Origin: Pseudomonas sp. B21_DOA
GTDB taxonomy: Bacteria; Pseudomonadota; Gammaproteobacteria; Pseudomonadales; Pseudomonadaceae
Direction of reading: 5' to 3'
DNA: 64,000 bases
Assembly (NCBI GenBank): GCA_030544685.1
Contig: CP086683.1
Coordinates: 4,402,001-4,466,000 of the forward strand
Shown here: piece by piece, positions 28,441-36,819 of the stretch
Layout: the number at the start of each line of letters is the position of its first letter
Position numbering within the stretch: the stretch's first letter is position 1
The notes under the pieces: model-generated
The model's input: the letters and a program-made list of their open reading frames with translations, nothing else
Databases searched by the model: none
What the model was told of the DNA's origin: nothing
Translations under genes and position numbers: made by a program

Positions 28441-28478
28441 AAAAAAGGCAGACACCGAACTTCGGTGTCTGCCTTTTT
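28441..28478. terminator. bidirectional terminator
   Basis: AAAAAAGGCAGACACCGAA and its inverse TTCGGTGTCTGCCTTTTT form a 17-base stem. On the minus strand it directly follows the small lipoprotein gene (stop at 28496). Confidence 0.9.
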
Positions 28479-28495
28479 GAGATCCGGGCGCCCGG

Positions 28496-28831
28496 TTACA
28501 GGCAGTCACGCACCGATTGGCGCAGCGATCCGGACTTGGCCCAAGGCGGCCCCTGATAGAGGGACACTTTGCTGCCGTCCTTGTATTTGACGATATCGAG
28601 AATCTCATCCGCCGTGATAATGCTCGGCGCGGTAATCCGGTAGCCGTTGGAAATCGACGTCTGCGAAGTCTTGGCCACGTCCTTCTGCCACAGCGGTAAC
28701 AAACACGCGGCATATTCCTTGGGAGGCTTGTCACTGGTCTTGCTGAGGTTTGGCTCGCCCGGCACCAGCGATGCTGGTAACGAGCAACCCGTCAACAGGG
28801 CCAGTGCAAAAGTGCCGATCCATACGCGCAT
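28496..28831 (-). CDS. small putative lipoprotein
   Basis: A 111-residue exported protein. MRVWIGTFALALLTGCS is a clear lipoprotein signal with lipobox LTGC at residues 13-16. The mature part has three more Cys-free Lys/Ser-rich stretches and a Cys near the end (VRDCL). No family recognised. An in-frame upstream extension to 28888 lacks a signal and is rejected. A strong terminator follows. Confidence 0.7.
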   Translation of the reverse strand: MRVWIGTFALALLTGCSLPASLVPGEPNLSKTSDKPPKEYAACLLPLWQKDVAKTSQTSISNGYRITAPSIITADEILDIVKYKDGSKVSLYQGPPWAKSGSLRQSVRDCL

Positions 28832-29015
28832 GCTGTTTACCTGTTCCGAAAAAACGTGAATGTACCGTTTAACGGCGTGCACATCCATCGTGGCACCCCG
28901 CCGTTACCGGGGTTTGGACAATTTTTTACATCGGTTCAGCCGGGCGTCAGATGGCCTGGCCCCAGGTGGAAAAATGCGACTACTCTTTCCTACCGAGAAT
29001 GTTCTGGAGGTGATC

Positions 29016-29255
29016 ATGCGGCTCAATGAATACGAACACGAACTTCAACGGGATTTGCAAAGCGTGGCGTCGGACCTGAGGTGGTCGGCGGTCGACCTCA
29101 AGCGCATCGCTGAGCAATTGCGCAAATCCGGTAACGAGGCCGACGCTCAGACTGTATTGCGGTCTTGCGAGATCCTGCAAAGCGACGAGGAAAGATTGCA
29201 GATTTATGCCAAGGAGGTAAAAGCCCGGACCATCAGCCGAACCAAGGTTCACTGA
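29016..29255 (+). CDS. small hypothetical helical protein
   Basis: A 79-residue protein, highly charged and probably all helical (NEYEHELQRDLQSVASDL; LKRIAEQLRKSGNEADA). GGAGG lies six bases upstream of ATG 29016 and a terminator follows, so it is a free-standing gene. No family recognised. Confidence 0.72.
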   Translation: MRLNEYEHELQRDLQSVASDLRWSAVDLKRIAEQLRKSGNEADAQTVLRSCEILQSDEERLQIYAKEVKARTISRTKVH

Positions 29256-29276
29256 AGCACTTGAAGGCCTCAAACA

Positions 29277-29306
29277 AGAAGCCCCGGTCGAAACCGGGGC
29301 TCTTTC
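29277..29306 (+). terminator. Rho-independent terminator
   Basis: AGCCCCGGTCGAAACCGGGGCTCTTTCG: an 8-base GC stem and a short T run, shared by the 29016 gene and the convergent gene ending at 29308. Confidence 0.85.
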
Positions 29307-29307
29307 G

Positions 29308-29514
29308 TTACAACGGGTCAGCCGCCACTGTGGCTTTGCACTTGCCTGGAGCGTTTTTGTAACCGGGAAGCGCCGCCGCGTAAGCCATCGCTTCCTCCCT
29401 GCTGGTGAATGACGCCAATCGGTCGCCCTGCGTGCAGACTCGCCATGGCCCGTTGTTCACGCTGAGCACGTCATAACCGTTCATGTGCAGCTTGTTCAGC
29501 ATTGGAATGCTCAT
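29308..29514 (-). CDS. small hypothetical protein (68 aa)
   Basis: A 68-residue protein with MLNKLHMNGYDVLSVNNGPW, FTSREEAMAYAAALPG. The pattern of a short beta strand, Trp-Arg-Val, then SREEA resembles DUF2188-like small domains and is similar in layout to the gene at 50082-50285 (ASRDEAEECKAAW). GGAGG precedes ATG 29514. Function unknown. Confidence 0.72.
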   Translation of the reverse strand: MSIPMLNKLHMNGYDVLSVNNGPWRVCTQGDRLASFTSREEAMAYAAALPGYKNAPGKCKATVAADPL

Positions 29515-29732
29515 GAGCACCTCCTGTTTGCCAACGGTGTTTTCGGTGTACGGGCTTACCTTACACCCGCTCCCCGCTGCGGTGTAAACCGGATTCGCCC
29601 TGGCACATGTCAATTCACTGGCACTTTTTGCTACGCAAATGGCTCCGAATCAAGAGGGAACCTTTAAATCCGCTTGCGGCTCGAATATTGCAGATTGATT
29701 ACAGTTTTATGACACGCATCAACAAGGCAATT

Positions 29733-30094
29733 ATGAAAGTACGCGCCACCGTCATTTGCGAGCAGGATCGCCATATCCTCCTGGTGCGCAAACCCCGCCA
29801 TCACTGGTCATTACCCGGCGGCAAGGTCGAACCCGGGAAACCCGTGCGGCGGCAGCCGTGCGCGAGTTGCAGGAGGAAACCGGGCTCAATGCTGAGGACG
29901 TCCTGTACCTGATGGACTTTCAGGCGGGCAGTACGCGGCATCACGTCTATGAGGCTTCGGTGGTCAACATTGACGATGTGCGCCCGCAGAACGAAATTGT
30001 CGATTGCATCTGGTATCCGCTCGATGCCGTGCAGAATCTCGAAACCAATGACGCGACGCGGCGCATTGTGCAGGCTTTCCAACGGCGCTTATAA
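29733..30094 (+). pseudogene. NUDIX hydrolase, frameshifted
   Basis: A NUDIX pyrophosphohydrolase of about 120 residues. The opening MKVRATVICEQDRHILLVRK and the Nudix box are split: GGKVEPG lies in one frame and RAAAAVRELQEETGL in the next. Adding one G to the GGG run at 29835-29837 yields the perfect box G-x5-E-x7-REL-x-EE-x-G. Probable role: hydrolysis of oxidized nucleotides or nucleotide sugars. AAGG precedes ATG 29733. The break is most likely a sequencing error, since everything else is intact. Confidence 0.78.
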
Positions 30095-30098
30095 GAGG

Positions 30099-30341
30099 TC
30101 AGCCCGCGAAAGCCCGGCGTCCTGCGCTCATTTCAGTGCGCAGTTCAGCGATGAAATTGGAAATATCGCGAATCGTGACCAAATTTTCGGGAGATACGCC
30201 ATCAAGCAACAGCTCGACGCGTCCACTGCCCGGCTCGTACACCTTGATGCGCAATAAACCTTGTGCGGTTGGCGCGCAATCACATTTGTAGTTCGGGAAG
30301 CCTGACTCGACGATGCGACAAATATCGGCAATGGCAAGCAT
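30099..30341 (-). CDS. DUF1652 domain-containing protein
   Basis: An 80-residue DUF1652 protein, a family largely confined to Pseudomonas. MLAIADICRIVESGF, CDCAPTAQGLLRIKVYEP, GRVELLLDGVS and LVTIRDISNFIAELR follow the family pattern. The ATG at 30341 starts the homology; the frame extends upstream without it. Function unknown. It is convergent with the NUDIX gene with 4 bases between stops. Confidence 0.8.
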   Translation of the reverse strand: MLAIADICRIVESGFPNYKCDCAPTAQGLLRIKVYEPGSGRVELLLDGVSPENLVTIRDISNFIAELRTEMSAGRRAFAG

Positions 30342-30447
30342 GGGCGGACGCCTCGCAGGCGGAAAATCGATCCACCGAGCATAGATGCAGGACGCGTTTA
30401 TTGCCTGATCCGCAAATGCCAAACCGATCACAAATTATCAACGCCAC

Positions 30448-31347
30448 TCAATGCGCATCGTGATCCCAGATCCAGTTCCACATTCCGGGCAGATTCACCG
30501 GTTCCGCGCTTTGCTGAACCGTACGCGCCAGGGCAGCTTTTTCCAGAGCAGCCTGATCGTCGTAGAACGGCTTGTTTGCCAGTGTAACCCCTGTTGCCGC
30601 CGCGCTTTCGAGCAGAATCTGCAGATATTCTCGGGCGTGGCGCGCCGTGTAGCGATTGAGATCATGGAACGTCACTACCACCGGAACCACACCATCCACC
30701 GTCGGCAATTGGCCAAGGGCAATGCGCTCACGCACTTGCGATAACTGCCGCAACATGTTCGCCCGACGCCGAGGGCTGGCGTTGAAGCCCCAGATCTTGC
30801 CGTCGTTGGCGCTCAAGTCCGTGAGCAAGACGTGCAAGCCGTGTTTTTGATAGGCCGCAAATGTGCGCTTGTCGTAGTTCCAGAACGGCGGGCGCAACAG
30901 CTTGGGCGGCGCTCCGGTAATAGCGGCGATGTCAGCGCTGCCATCGGTCAGCGATTGCTCCAGTTCTTGCGGCTCAAGCAAGCGATGATTGGTGTGCCAG
31001 TGAGTCGCGGTGTGAAAGGCGAGGATATGTCCCTCTACGTGCTCACGGCGCATGAGGCTGCGACCAATCTCGCTGTCACCCGCTCTGGATGCTCTGGTCT
31101 GCACGAAAAATACGGCTTTGATGTCTGCCTGCACCGGATTGCTCTTGAGGCTGTCGAGCACCGTGGCCGTGGGGTTCCACCACCCTGAAGCGCTGGGACC
31201 ATCATCGAACGTCAGCAAAAAACGCACGGGCGGCTGGGTCTTCAGTCGCGTTTCGGTTTGCGCGGTCATTTCGATCGGCGCGGCAATGCAGCCGGCCAGA
31301 CCGAACGCGATGAGCGCCGCACAGAGAAGTTTGCATCCGGATGTCAT
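30448..31347 (-). CDS. polysaccharide deacetylase family lipoprotein
   Basis: A 299-residue NodB-type deacetylase. The signal MTSGCKLLCAALIAFGLAGC ends in lipobox LAGC, so it is a lipoprotein. TFDDGP is motif 1 with the catalytic Asp pair; HTATHWHTNH supplies the His metal ligands (motif 2, variant spacing); RPPFWNY is motif 3; DLSANDG fits motif 4. It probably removes acetyl groups from an envelope or secreted polysaccharide. The frame is open to 31455 but the lipoprotein start at 31347 is best. Confidence 0.85.
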   Translation of the reverse strand: MTSGCKLLCAALIAFGLAGCIAAPIEMTAQTETRLKTQPPVRFLLTFDDGPSASGWWNPTATVLDSLKSNPVQADIKAVFFVQTRASRAGDSEIGRSLMRREHVEGHILAFHTATHWHTNHRLLEPQELEQSLTDGSADIAAITGAPPKLLRPPFWNYDKRTFAAYQKHGLHVLLTDLSANDGKIWGFNASPRRRANMLRQLSQVRERIALGQLPTVDGVVPVVVTFHDLNRYTARHAREYLQILLESAAATGVTLANKPFYDDQAALEKAALARTVQQSAEPVNLPGMWNWIWDHDAH

Positions 31348-31479
31348 GTTTGCCCTGAGTCCGGCCGCAGCCGTCGTGTTGTCGAATGGCAAAACTCCCT
31401 CGCCCGTTACCCTCCCCGCGCTGCTATCGGCGAGCGCAGGTTGGATAAGGTACACAGGGTTTGGTTCCGGTGCCGGTTT

Positions 31480-32426
31480 TCAGTGCGTCAAGGCTTGTTG
31501 AAATGAGGTGTCGATGATCCCCGCCGTGGCCAACGGTGCCGGCAGTGCTTTGACTTTGAACAGAAAGTCCGCCGTGCTCTGCAAATCCGCTGCCGCCTGC
31601 TGATTCACCGGCCCGACGGTCATGTGCGCTTGGCGTAACCAATGGCGCGAGACCTGCTGGTCGAGGTTAGCCTTTTTCGCCCAGAGATCGGCGTATTCGT
31701 CGGTGTGGTTATCAACCCAGGCGCGCGCCTGTTTGAGACGTCCGAGAAAATCGGCAATCGCCGCGCGCTTGCTGTCGATGGAAGGCGTCGACGCAGCAAT
31801 GGCGCTCAGCCCTGGCATCAGGTTTTTGCGGTCAGAATCGGTCGAGCGCCAGAGAACACGATCTGTTGCGAGATATACGGTTCCCACACCGGAAAGGCAT
31901 CGATACTGCCTTGCGGGAGAGCGGCGGCCGCGTCGATCGGCATCAGCTTGACCAAGTCGACGTAGTTTTCCGGCAGGCCGCCCTGCTCCAGCGCGCGCAA
32001 GGTCAGTTGCTGACTCCAGGCTCCGGGCCAATACGCGACCTTCTTACCTTTGAGATCGGCAATGGTCTTTACCGGTGAATCCTTTGGCACCAACAGAGCA
32101 ATGGTGTCCGGATTCTGCCGCGACACGCCAATCAGTTTCACCGGTGCCTGTTTGGCAGCGAGAAACAGGAAGCCCGAGTCGCCGAGAAACCCCAGATCCA
32201 GCGAGCCGGTCTGCAACGCTTCAGCGAGCGGCGCGGCAGCCTGGAAGTGTTTCCAGTCGACTGAGTAAGGTGCGTCTTTCAACACGCCCGAGGCTTCAAT
32301 CGAAGCGCGAATGTTGTAGTAATTTTGGTCGCCAACATGCAGAACCACAGGCTCTGTTGCGTGGGCGACTGGGGCCGTGAACAAGGCTACGGTCAGTGCA
32401 CGGCGTAGGAAACGAGACAGCTTCAT
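31480..32426 (-). pseudogene. ABC transporter substrate-binding protein (sulfonate/nitrate type), frameshifted
   Basis: A periplasmic binding protein of the SsuA/NrtA/TauA family, about 315 residues. A signal peptide (MKLSRFLRRALTVALFTAPVAHA) is followed by the GDQNYYNIRASIEASG start, LGFLGDSGFLFLAAK, DLKGKKVAYWPGAWSQQ and DAFPVWEPYISQQI. The frame breaks at ...RPILTA; one more A in the A5 run (T5 at 31823-31827 on plus) joins it to KNLMPGLSAIAAST through the C terminus. No permease or ATPase gene is adjacent, so it is an orphan subunit. Likely ligands are alkanesulfonates, by family only. Confidence 0.8.
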
Positions 32427-32580
32427 GGCGAGTCCTGCAAAGGGAATTGCATAGACCATAACGCTCTTGATTTCTGTTTTTAAATTCTAATTTTGCATAA
32501 CCTAAGCACGGTATTTGCGCGTCTTCGAAACAGATGTGCTGGCGCGACTAGACTGAAATTTCCTGGAGGAGATTTCAGTC

Positions 32581-33259
32581 ATGTGCGGAAGACTCACGCA
32601 GTACCGTGGGATTCATGATTTCGTTGCGGTGTTGAGCATTCCCGATGCGTTGGTCAATCACGTGGGCGATGCGCCGCTGGATCGCTACAACGCAGCGCCC
32701 ACCACTGCGCTGGCGGTTCTGCATCAGCACGAGCAGACCATCCATGCCGACGATCTGCGCTGGGGCTGGCGGCCGCATTGGGCGAAGGATCGCCCGCCCC
32801 TATCAACGCTCGGGTAGAGAAGGTCGCCCACGGCGCGTTCTTCCGGGCAATCTGGCGCCAGCGGCTGATCGTGCCGGTCGATAATTGGTTTGAGTGGGTT
32901 GATAGCGGGGAAAATCCCGACAGCCCTGGTTGATCCGTCGGGCGGATCACACCCCGGTTTTCTGCGCTGGCATCGGCCAGTTCCCGGCGCCGGGAGTTTC
33001 GGCAAGGGAAGATGACGGTTTCGTCATCATCACCGCTGACAGCCTGGGCGGCCTGCTCGATATTCATGATCGCCGCCCGGTGGTCTTCGATTCGGCGCGA
33101 GCTCGGGAATGGCTTGATCCTGCTACGCCAGTGGAACGAGCCGAGCAAATGCTGCTGTTCGAGGGTGAGCACAGTGATGCCTTCGAATGGTACAAGGTCG
33201 GCAAAGCGGTCGGTAATACGCGTAATCAAGGTGCGCAATTGATAGAACGGGTCGACTAA
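32581..33259 (+). pseudogene. SRAP domain protein (YedK/HMCES), two frameshifts
   Basis: An SOS response-associated peptidase protein that crosslinks abasic sites in single-stranded DNA through Cys2. The start MCGRLTQYRGI gives Cys2; NAAPTT, INARVEKVAHGAFFR, WFEWVDSG (active Glu) and the IHDRRPVV His all are present but in three frames. One C added in CCCC at 32797-32800 and one in CCC at 32924-32926 restore a ~226-residue protein. GGAGG precedes the ATG. Two independent losses in C runs within 130 bases, with no other damage, point to sequencing error. Confidence 0.8.
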
Positions 33260-33444
33260 ATAATTACTTTATCGCTGCGTTAATCAAGCGAGCCCTCCAC
33301 TGAATCCCGCGCGTTACAAAAAGTGTTTCAATCGCGATACACCCTCGTAAAACAGCCGTTTGAGCGAATCAACCGCCTGTCAGACATTTCGACTGTCATA
33401 CATACATTTTCCCGCGCTGCGGATAGCATGCGCGCCGCCTTTCC

Positions 33445-33460
33445 GATTGGTATACCAATT
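33445..33460. promoter_or_regulatory. third GGTATACC palindrome
   Basis: ATTGGTATACCAAT at 33446-33459 is a perfect 14-base palindrome sharing the core of the sites at 389 and 3082. It lies 60 bases upstream of the GTG start of the small gene at 33522. Whether the same repressor binds is unknown. Confidence 0.4.
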
Positions 33461-33521
33461 GACCAAAGAGTCAAAGAAATCAGGAATCCATCAACAACTT
33501 TCAAGCCTTGCAGAGAAATAA

Positions 33522-33794
33522 GTGAGCGACGATTTTGCAATCAAACAGGTCAGCGGCCTGAAGTGTGTCCATCTGTCCAAGACAGAACGCCTGGAACTCG
33601 ACTGTTTTATCGGCCATTACATCAAGACCCGAAACCTGCACAGCGTGCCCGACATCGAGCGCACCTTGCGCAGCACCCTTGAGGGTTATCCCGGCCATCC
33701 GCCGGTGATGGTCAATGAGCTCAATGCGTGGATCGATCGAACGTTGGGGTACCGAGCGACCTACCCGGACTTCACGCAGCTGGAAGACCTCTGA
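33522..33794 (+). CDS. small hypothetical protein (90 aa)
   Basis: A 90-residue protein starting at GTG 33522 with AGAGA upstream. It reads SDDFAIKQVSGLKCVHLSKT and ends FTQLEDL; the middle, LDCFIGHYIKTRNLHSVPDI, looks helical. No family recognised. A strong terminator follows at 33799, and a GGTATACC palindrome sits in its promoter region. Confidence 0.68.
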   Translation: MSDDFAIKQVSGLKCVHLSKTERLELDCFIGHYIKTRNLHSVPDIERTLRSTLEGYPGHPPVMVNELNAWIDRTLGYRATYPDFTQLEDL

Positions 33795-33798
33795 AACG

Positions 33799-33829
33799 CG
33801 AAAAGCCCCGCTGATGCGGGGCTTTTCGT
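33799..33829. terminator. bidirectional terminator
   Basis: CGAAAAGCCCCGCTGATGCG GGGCTTTTCG: an 11-base stem with A and T runs on both sides, serving the 33522 gene and the minus-strand gene that ends at 33839. Confidence 0.92.
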
Positions 33830-33838
33830 AGGCGTTGT

Positions 33839-33982
33839 TCAAGGCTTCAAAGGCCGCTCCTGGTCGCGGTCCGACAGCTCGCGGCTGTCATCGTGCTTCC
33901 AGGTTTTTTCCTGCCGTTTTTGCCGCTCGATTTCTTCTTCAGTTGGCTCATCATCTTCCGCACGCGTTTGCTCGGTTGCCAT
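33839..33982 (-). CDS. small acidic/charged hypothetical protein (47 aa)
   Basis: A 47-residue protein, MATEQTRAEDDEPTEEE..., ending RDQERPLKP; more than half its residues are charged. GAGGTG lies upstream of ATG 33982 and a terminator follows its stop, so it has the frame of a real gene though it is too short for routine calling. Probably disordered. Function unknown. Confidence 0.6.
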   Translation of the reverse strand: MATEQTRAEDDEPTEEEIERQKRQEKTWKHDDSRELSDRDQERPLKP

Positions 33983-34110
33983 GTGCACCTCACCTCAGAA
34001 CAGTTGCTGTCGTTAAAGGGTAGAACACTTTTGCGCGCCCGAATTCACCAAGGAATTTTGTCCCGCGCGGCGTACCATAGCGCCATCCACCCTTACGTCA
34101 GGAAGACACC

Positions 34111-34497
34111 ATGCTGTACCGAATCGCCGCCGACGGGCTGGTGCTGTTTCACTTGTGTTTCATCTTGTTCGTGCTGTTCGGCGGGCTGCTGGTGCTGCGC
34201 TGGCCACGGTTGATGTGGCTGCACTTGCCGGCGGCCGCATGGGGCGTGGCGGTTGAAGTGCTGCACCTGACCTGTCCATTGACCTACTGGGAAAACCTGA
34301 TGCGCCACGCGGCCGGGCAGACCGAATACGCCGGTGGCTTTATCGAGCATTACATCTGGCCGATCATCTATCCGGCAGGTCTGACCCCACAGATTCAATT
34401 GGCGCTTGGTAGCGTGGTGCTGGCGATCAACCTGATCGTCTATGCGCGATTGCTGCGCTCGTGGAAATTGCGCCGCGCCCGGCGCATTCCGTTCTAA
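34111..34497 (+). CDS. DUF2784 family membrane protein
   Basis: A 128-residue membrane protein. LVLFHLCFILFVLFGGLLVL and RWPRLMWLHLPAAAWGVAVE are the first helices, and CPLTYWEN is the DUF2784 signature; a last helix LALGSVVLAINLIVYARLL precedes a basic tail. GGAAGA precedes ATG 34111. Function unknown. Its stop overlaps the stop of the convergent DUF3087 gene by four bases. Confidence 0.85.
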   Translation: MLYRIAADGLVLFHLCFILFVLFGGLLVLRWPRLMWLHLPAAAWGVAVEVLHLTCPLTYWENLMRHAAGQTEYAGGFIEHYIWPIIYPAGLTPQIQLALGSVVLAINLIVYARLLRSWKLRRARRIPF

Positions 34498-35021
34498 CGC
34501 GAGGCCGGTTTCAACGTTTCCAGCCACTGCGGATCGAAGCGTGGCTGGTCTGGATCAAGGCCCTGCGTCAGCATTTGCGCCTTGTGCTGTTCGACTTCGT
34601 CACGCAGTTGTCCGTGATCGCTGGAGTTGCCGTCCAGTTCGTGCATCTGCAGCAATCCAAGGTGGTAGAAACGCAACACCTTCATCGCCGTCGGATCATT
34701 GTTATGCACCGCCCCTGTCACCTGGTGCATGACATTGGTGATGCTCATCAGGCTACGCTTGAGACGCCAGCTGTACACCGCCGGAGCCATCCAGGTCTGG
34801 TGCCAGAAACGCCCGCGCAACAGCGCTGCGGTCAGCAGAAATGCCACAAATACCCCGCCAACATTGAAGCGCAAATTATCCCCGTCGGGCTCTCCGAACA
34901 CTGCCACCGCGACAGACGAAAACAGCATGGCCAACAGCAGAAACAGCATGGCGATGATGACCGTGCTGCGGCGGGTCTGCTGACGAAAGGTAGCGGGGTC
35001 CATCGGCTGAATCTCGAACAT
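34494..35021 (-). CDS. DUF3087 family membrane protein
   Basis: A 175-residue protein starting MFEIQPMDPATFRQQTRRST with two helices (residues ~20-42 and ~55-75), then a cytoplasmic domain including LMSITNVMHQVTG and MKVLRFYHLGLLQMHELDGN, characteristic of DUF3087. Function unknown. The start at 35021 is preferred to an upstream one because family homology begins at MFEIQ. Confidence 0.82.
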   Translation of the reverse strand: MFEIQPMDPATFRQQTRRSTVIIAMLFLLLAMLFSSVAVAVFGEPDGDNLRFNVGGVFVAFLLTAALLRGRFWHQTWMAPAVYSWRLKRSLMSITNVMHQVTGAVHNNDPTAMKVLRFYHLGLLQMHELDGNSSDHGQLRDEVEQHKAQMLTQGLDPDQPRFDPQWLETLKPASR

Positions 35022-35244
35022 CAAAATGACTTCCCTGAGTGACAAAAGGCGCAACGGAAAAAACTCGCCGGCGCATTATCGCATCGCACCGGGTTTTAGC
35101 TATGCTGGGGCTCCTTTTCATCTTTTCAGCGTCCAACGGGGACATGGCGGTATAACGCAGATCGTGCCATCTTCATTCATGGATTACACACTATTCGGAT
35201 GCCCTCCGCTGCGTTGCGGATGGCATCGTTTTAAGGATCACTGC

Positions 35245-36618
35245 ATGACCCAACGACACGTAATCAATGCCTCGGTCAGCCCGAAAGGCAGTCTGGAAAC
35301 CCTTTCTCAACGTGAAGTCCAGCAGCTGAGCGAAGCCGGATCCGGCAGCACCTACACCCTCTTCCGCCAGTGCGCCCTGGCCATCCTCAACACCGGCGCG
35401 CATGTCGACAATGCCAAGACCATCCTCGAAGCCTACAAGGACTTCGAAATCCGCATTCACCAACAGGATCGCGGTGTGCGCCTGGAGCTGCTGAACGCTC
35501 CGGCCGACGCGTTCGTCGACGGCGAGATGATCGCCAGCACCCGCGAGATGCTCTTCAGCGCCCTGCGCGACATTGTCTACACCGAGAACGAACTCGACAG
35601 CCAACGCATCGACCTGAGCAATTCCCAAGGCATCAGCGACTACGTGTTCCATCTGCTGCGCAACGCGCGCACCCTGCGCCCGGGCGTCGAGCCGAAAATC
35701 GTGGTGTGCTGGGGCGGTCACTCGATCAACACCGAAGAATACAAATACACCAAGAAAGTCGGCCATGAGCTGGGTCTGCGCAGCCTCGACATCTGCACCG
35801 GTTGCGGCCCCGGCGTAATGAAAGGCCCAATGAAAGGCGCAACCATCGCCCATGCCAAACAGCGCATCCATGGCGGTCGCTACCTTGGCCTGACCGAACC
35901 AGGCATCATCGCTGCCGAAGCGCCTAACCCGATCGTCAATGAGCTGGTGATCCTGCCGGACATCGAAAAGCGTCTGGAAGCCTTCGTTCGCGTTGGCCAC
36001 GGCATCATCATTTTTCCGGGCGGCGCCGGTACTGCCGAAGAATTCCTCTACCTGCTCGGCATCCTCATGCACCCGGACAACGCAGGCCTTCCCTTCCCGG
36101 TCATCCTCACCGGACCGAAGCATGCCGCGCCGTATCTGGAACAGCTGGATGCGTTCGTCATCGCGACCCTCGGCGAAGCGGCGAAGCAGCATTACGAGAT
36201 CATTATCGACGACCCGGCCGAAGTGGCGCGGCAGATGACTCAAGGGCTGAAAGCGGTGAAGCAGTTCCGTCGTGAGCGTAACGACGCGTTTCACTTCAAC
36301 TGGCTGTTGAAGATCGATGAAGGCTTCCAGCGCCCATTCGACCCGACCCACGAAAACATGGCCAACCTGAAACTGCACCGCGACCAGCCACCGCATGAAC
36401 TGGCGGCCAATCTGCGTCGGGCGTTTTCCGGAATCGTCGCCGGTAACGTCAAGGACAAAGGCATTCGTCTGATCGAAGAACACGGGCCGTATCAGATCCG
36501 CGGTGATGCGGCGATCATGCAGCCGCTTGATGCGCTGCTAAAGGCATTCGTCGCCCAGCACCGGATGAAGTTGCCGGGTGGCGCGGCGTATGTGCCGTGC
36601 TACCAGGTCGTCGCATAA
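35245..36618 (+). CDS. ppnN: nucleotide 5'-monophosphate nucleosidase PpnN
   Basis: A 457-residue LOG-family nucleosidase that cleaves the N-glycosidic bond of purine and pyrimidine nucleoside monophosphates; the E. coli enzyme (YgdH) is activated by (p)ppGpp. Core features are VVCWGGHSI, TGCGPGVMKGPMKGATI, and PGGAGTAEEF, the LOG active-site motif. Flanking N- and C-terminal domains match PpnN length. AAGGA lies upstream of ATG 35245; the frame is open to 35026 but the extra residues are not family sequence. It is monocistronic, followed by a REPIN. Confidence 0.92.
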   Translation: MTQRHVINASVSPKGSLETLSQREVQQLSEAGSGSTYTLFRQCALAILNTGAHVDNAKTILEAYKDFEIRIHQQDRGVRLELLNAPADAFVDGEMIASTREMLFSALRDIVYTENELDSQRIDLSNSQGISDYVFHLLRNARTLRPGVEPKIVVCWGGHSINTEEYKYTKKVGHELGLRSLDICTGCGPGVMKGPMKGATIAHAKQRIHGGRYLGLTEPGIIAAEAPNPIVNELVILPDIEKRLEAFVRVGHGIIIFPGGAGTAEEFLYLLGILMHPDNAGLPFPVILTGPKHAAPYLEQLDAFVIATLGEAAKQHYEIIIDDPAEVARQMTQGLKAVKQFRRERNDAFHFNWLLKIDEGFQRPFDPTHENMANLKLHRDQPPHELAANLRRAFSGIVAGNVKDKGIRLIEEHGPYQIRGDAAIMQPLDALLKAFVAQHRMKLPGGAAYVPCYQVVA

Positions 36619-36642
36619 TCTCAAGCCGTCACAAAAACCCAA

Positions 36643-36732
36643 TGTGGGAGCTGGCTTGCCAGCGATAGCGGTCTTTCATTCAACAGAGACGTTGGATCAG
36701 ATGACGCTTTCGCGAGCAAGCTCGCTCCCACA
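36643..36732. repeat. REPIN with one diverged arm
   Basis: Left arm GGGAGCTGGCTTGCCAGCGA is a different REP variant from the right arm TCGCGAGCAAGCTCGCTCCC, so the doublet is imperfect. It follows ppnN. Confidence 0.8.
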
Positions 36733-36777
36733 AGATTTATGGTGTGGCGCAAATTGTAGTCACAACCTCAATCCCCT

Positions 36778-36803
36778 TGTGGGAGCGAGCCTGCTCGCGA
36801 AGA
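36778..36803. repeat. single REP sequence
   Basis: A lone GGGAGCGAGCCTGCTCGCGA arm 17 bases from the stop of the minus-strand flavoprotein gene. Confidence 0.85.
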
Positions 36804-36819
36804 AGCCCGAAAGAACACA

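Noticed and set aside
28329..28556. 75-residue plus-strand frame crossing a terminator
   Set aside because: It runs through a perfect terminator hairpin and into the antisense of a lipoprotein gene; no Shine-Dalgarno precedes its ATG.
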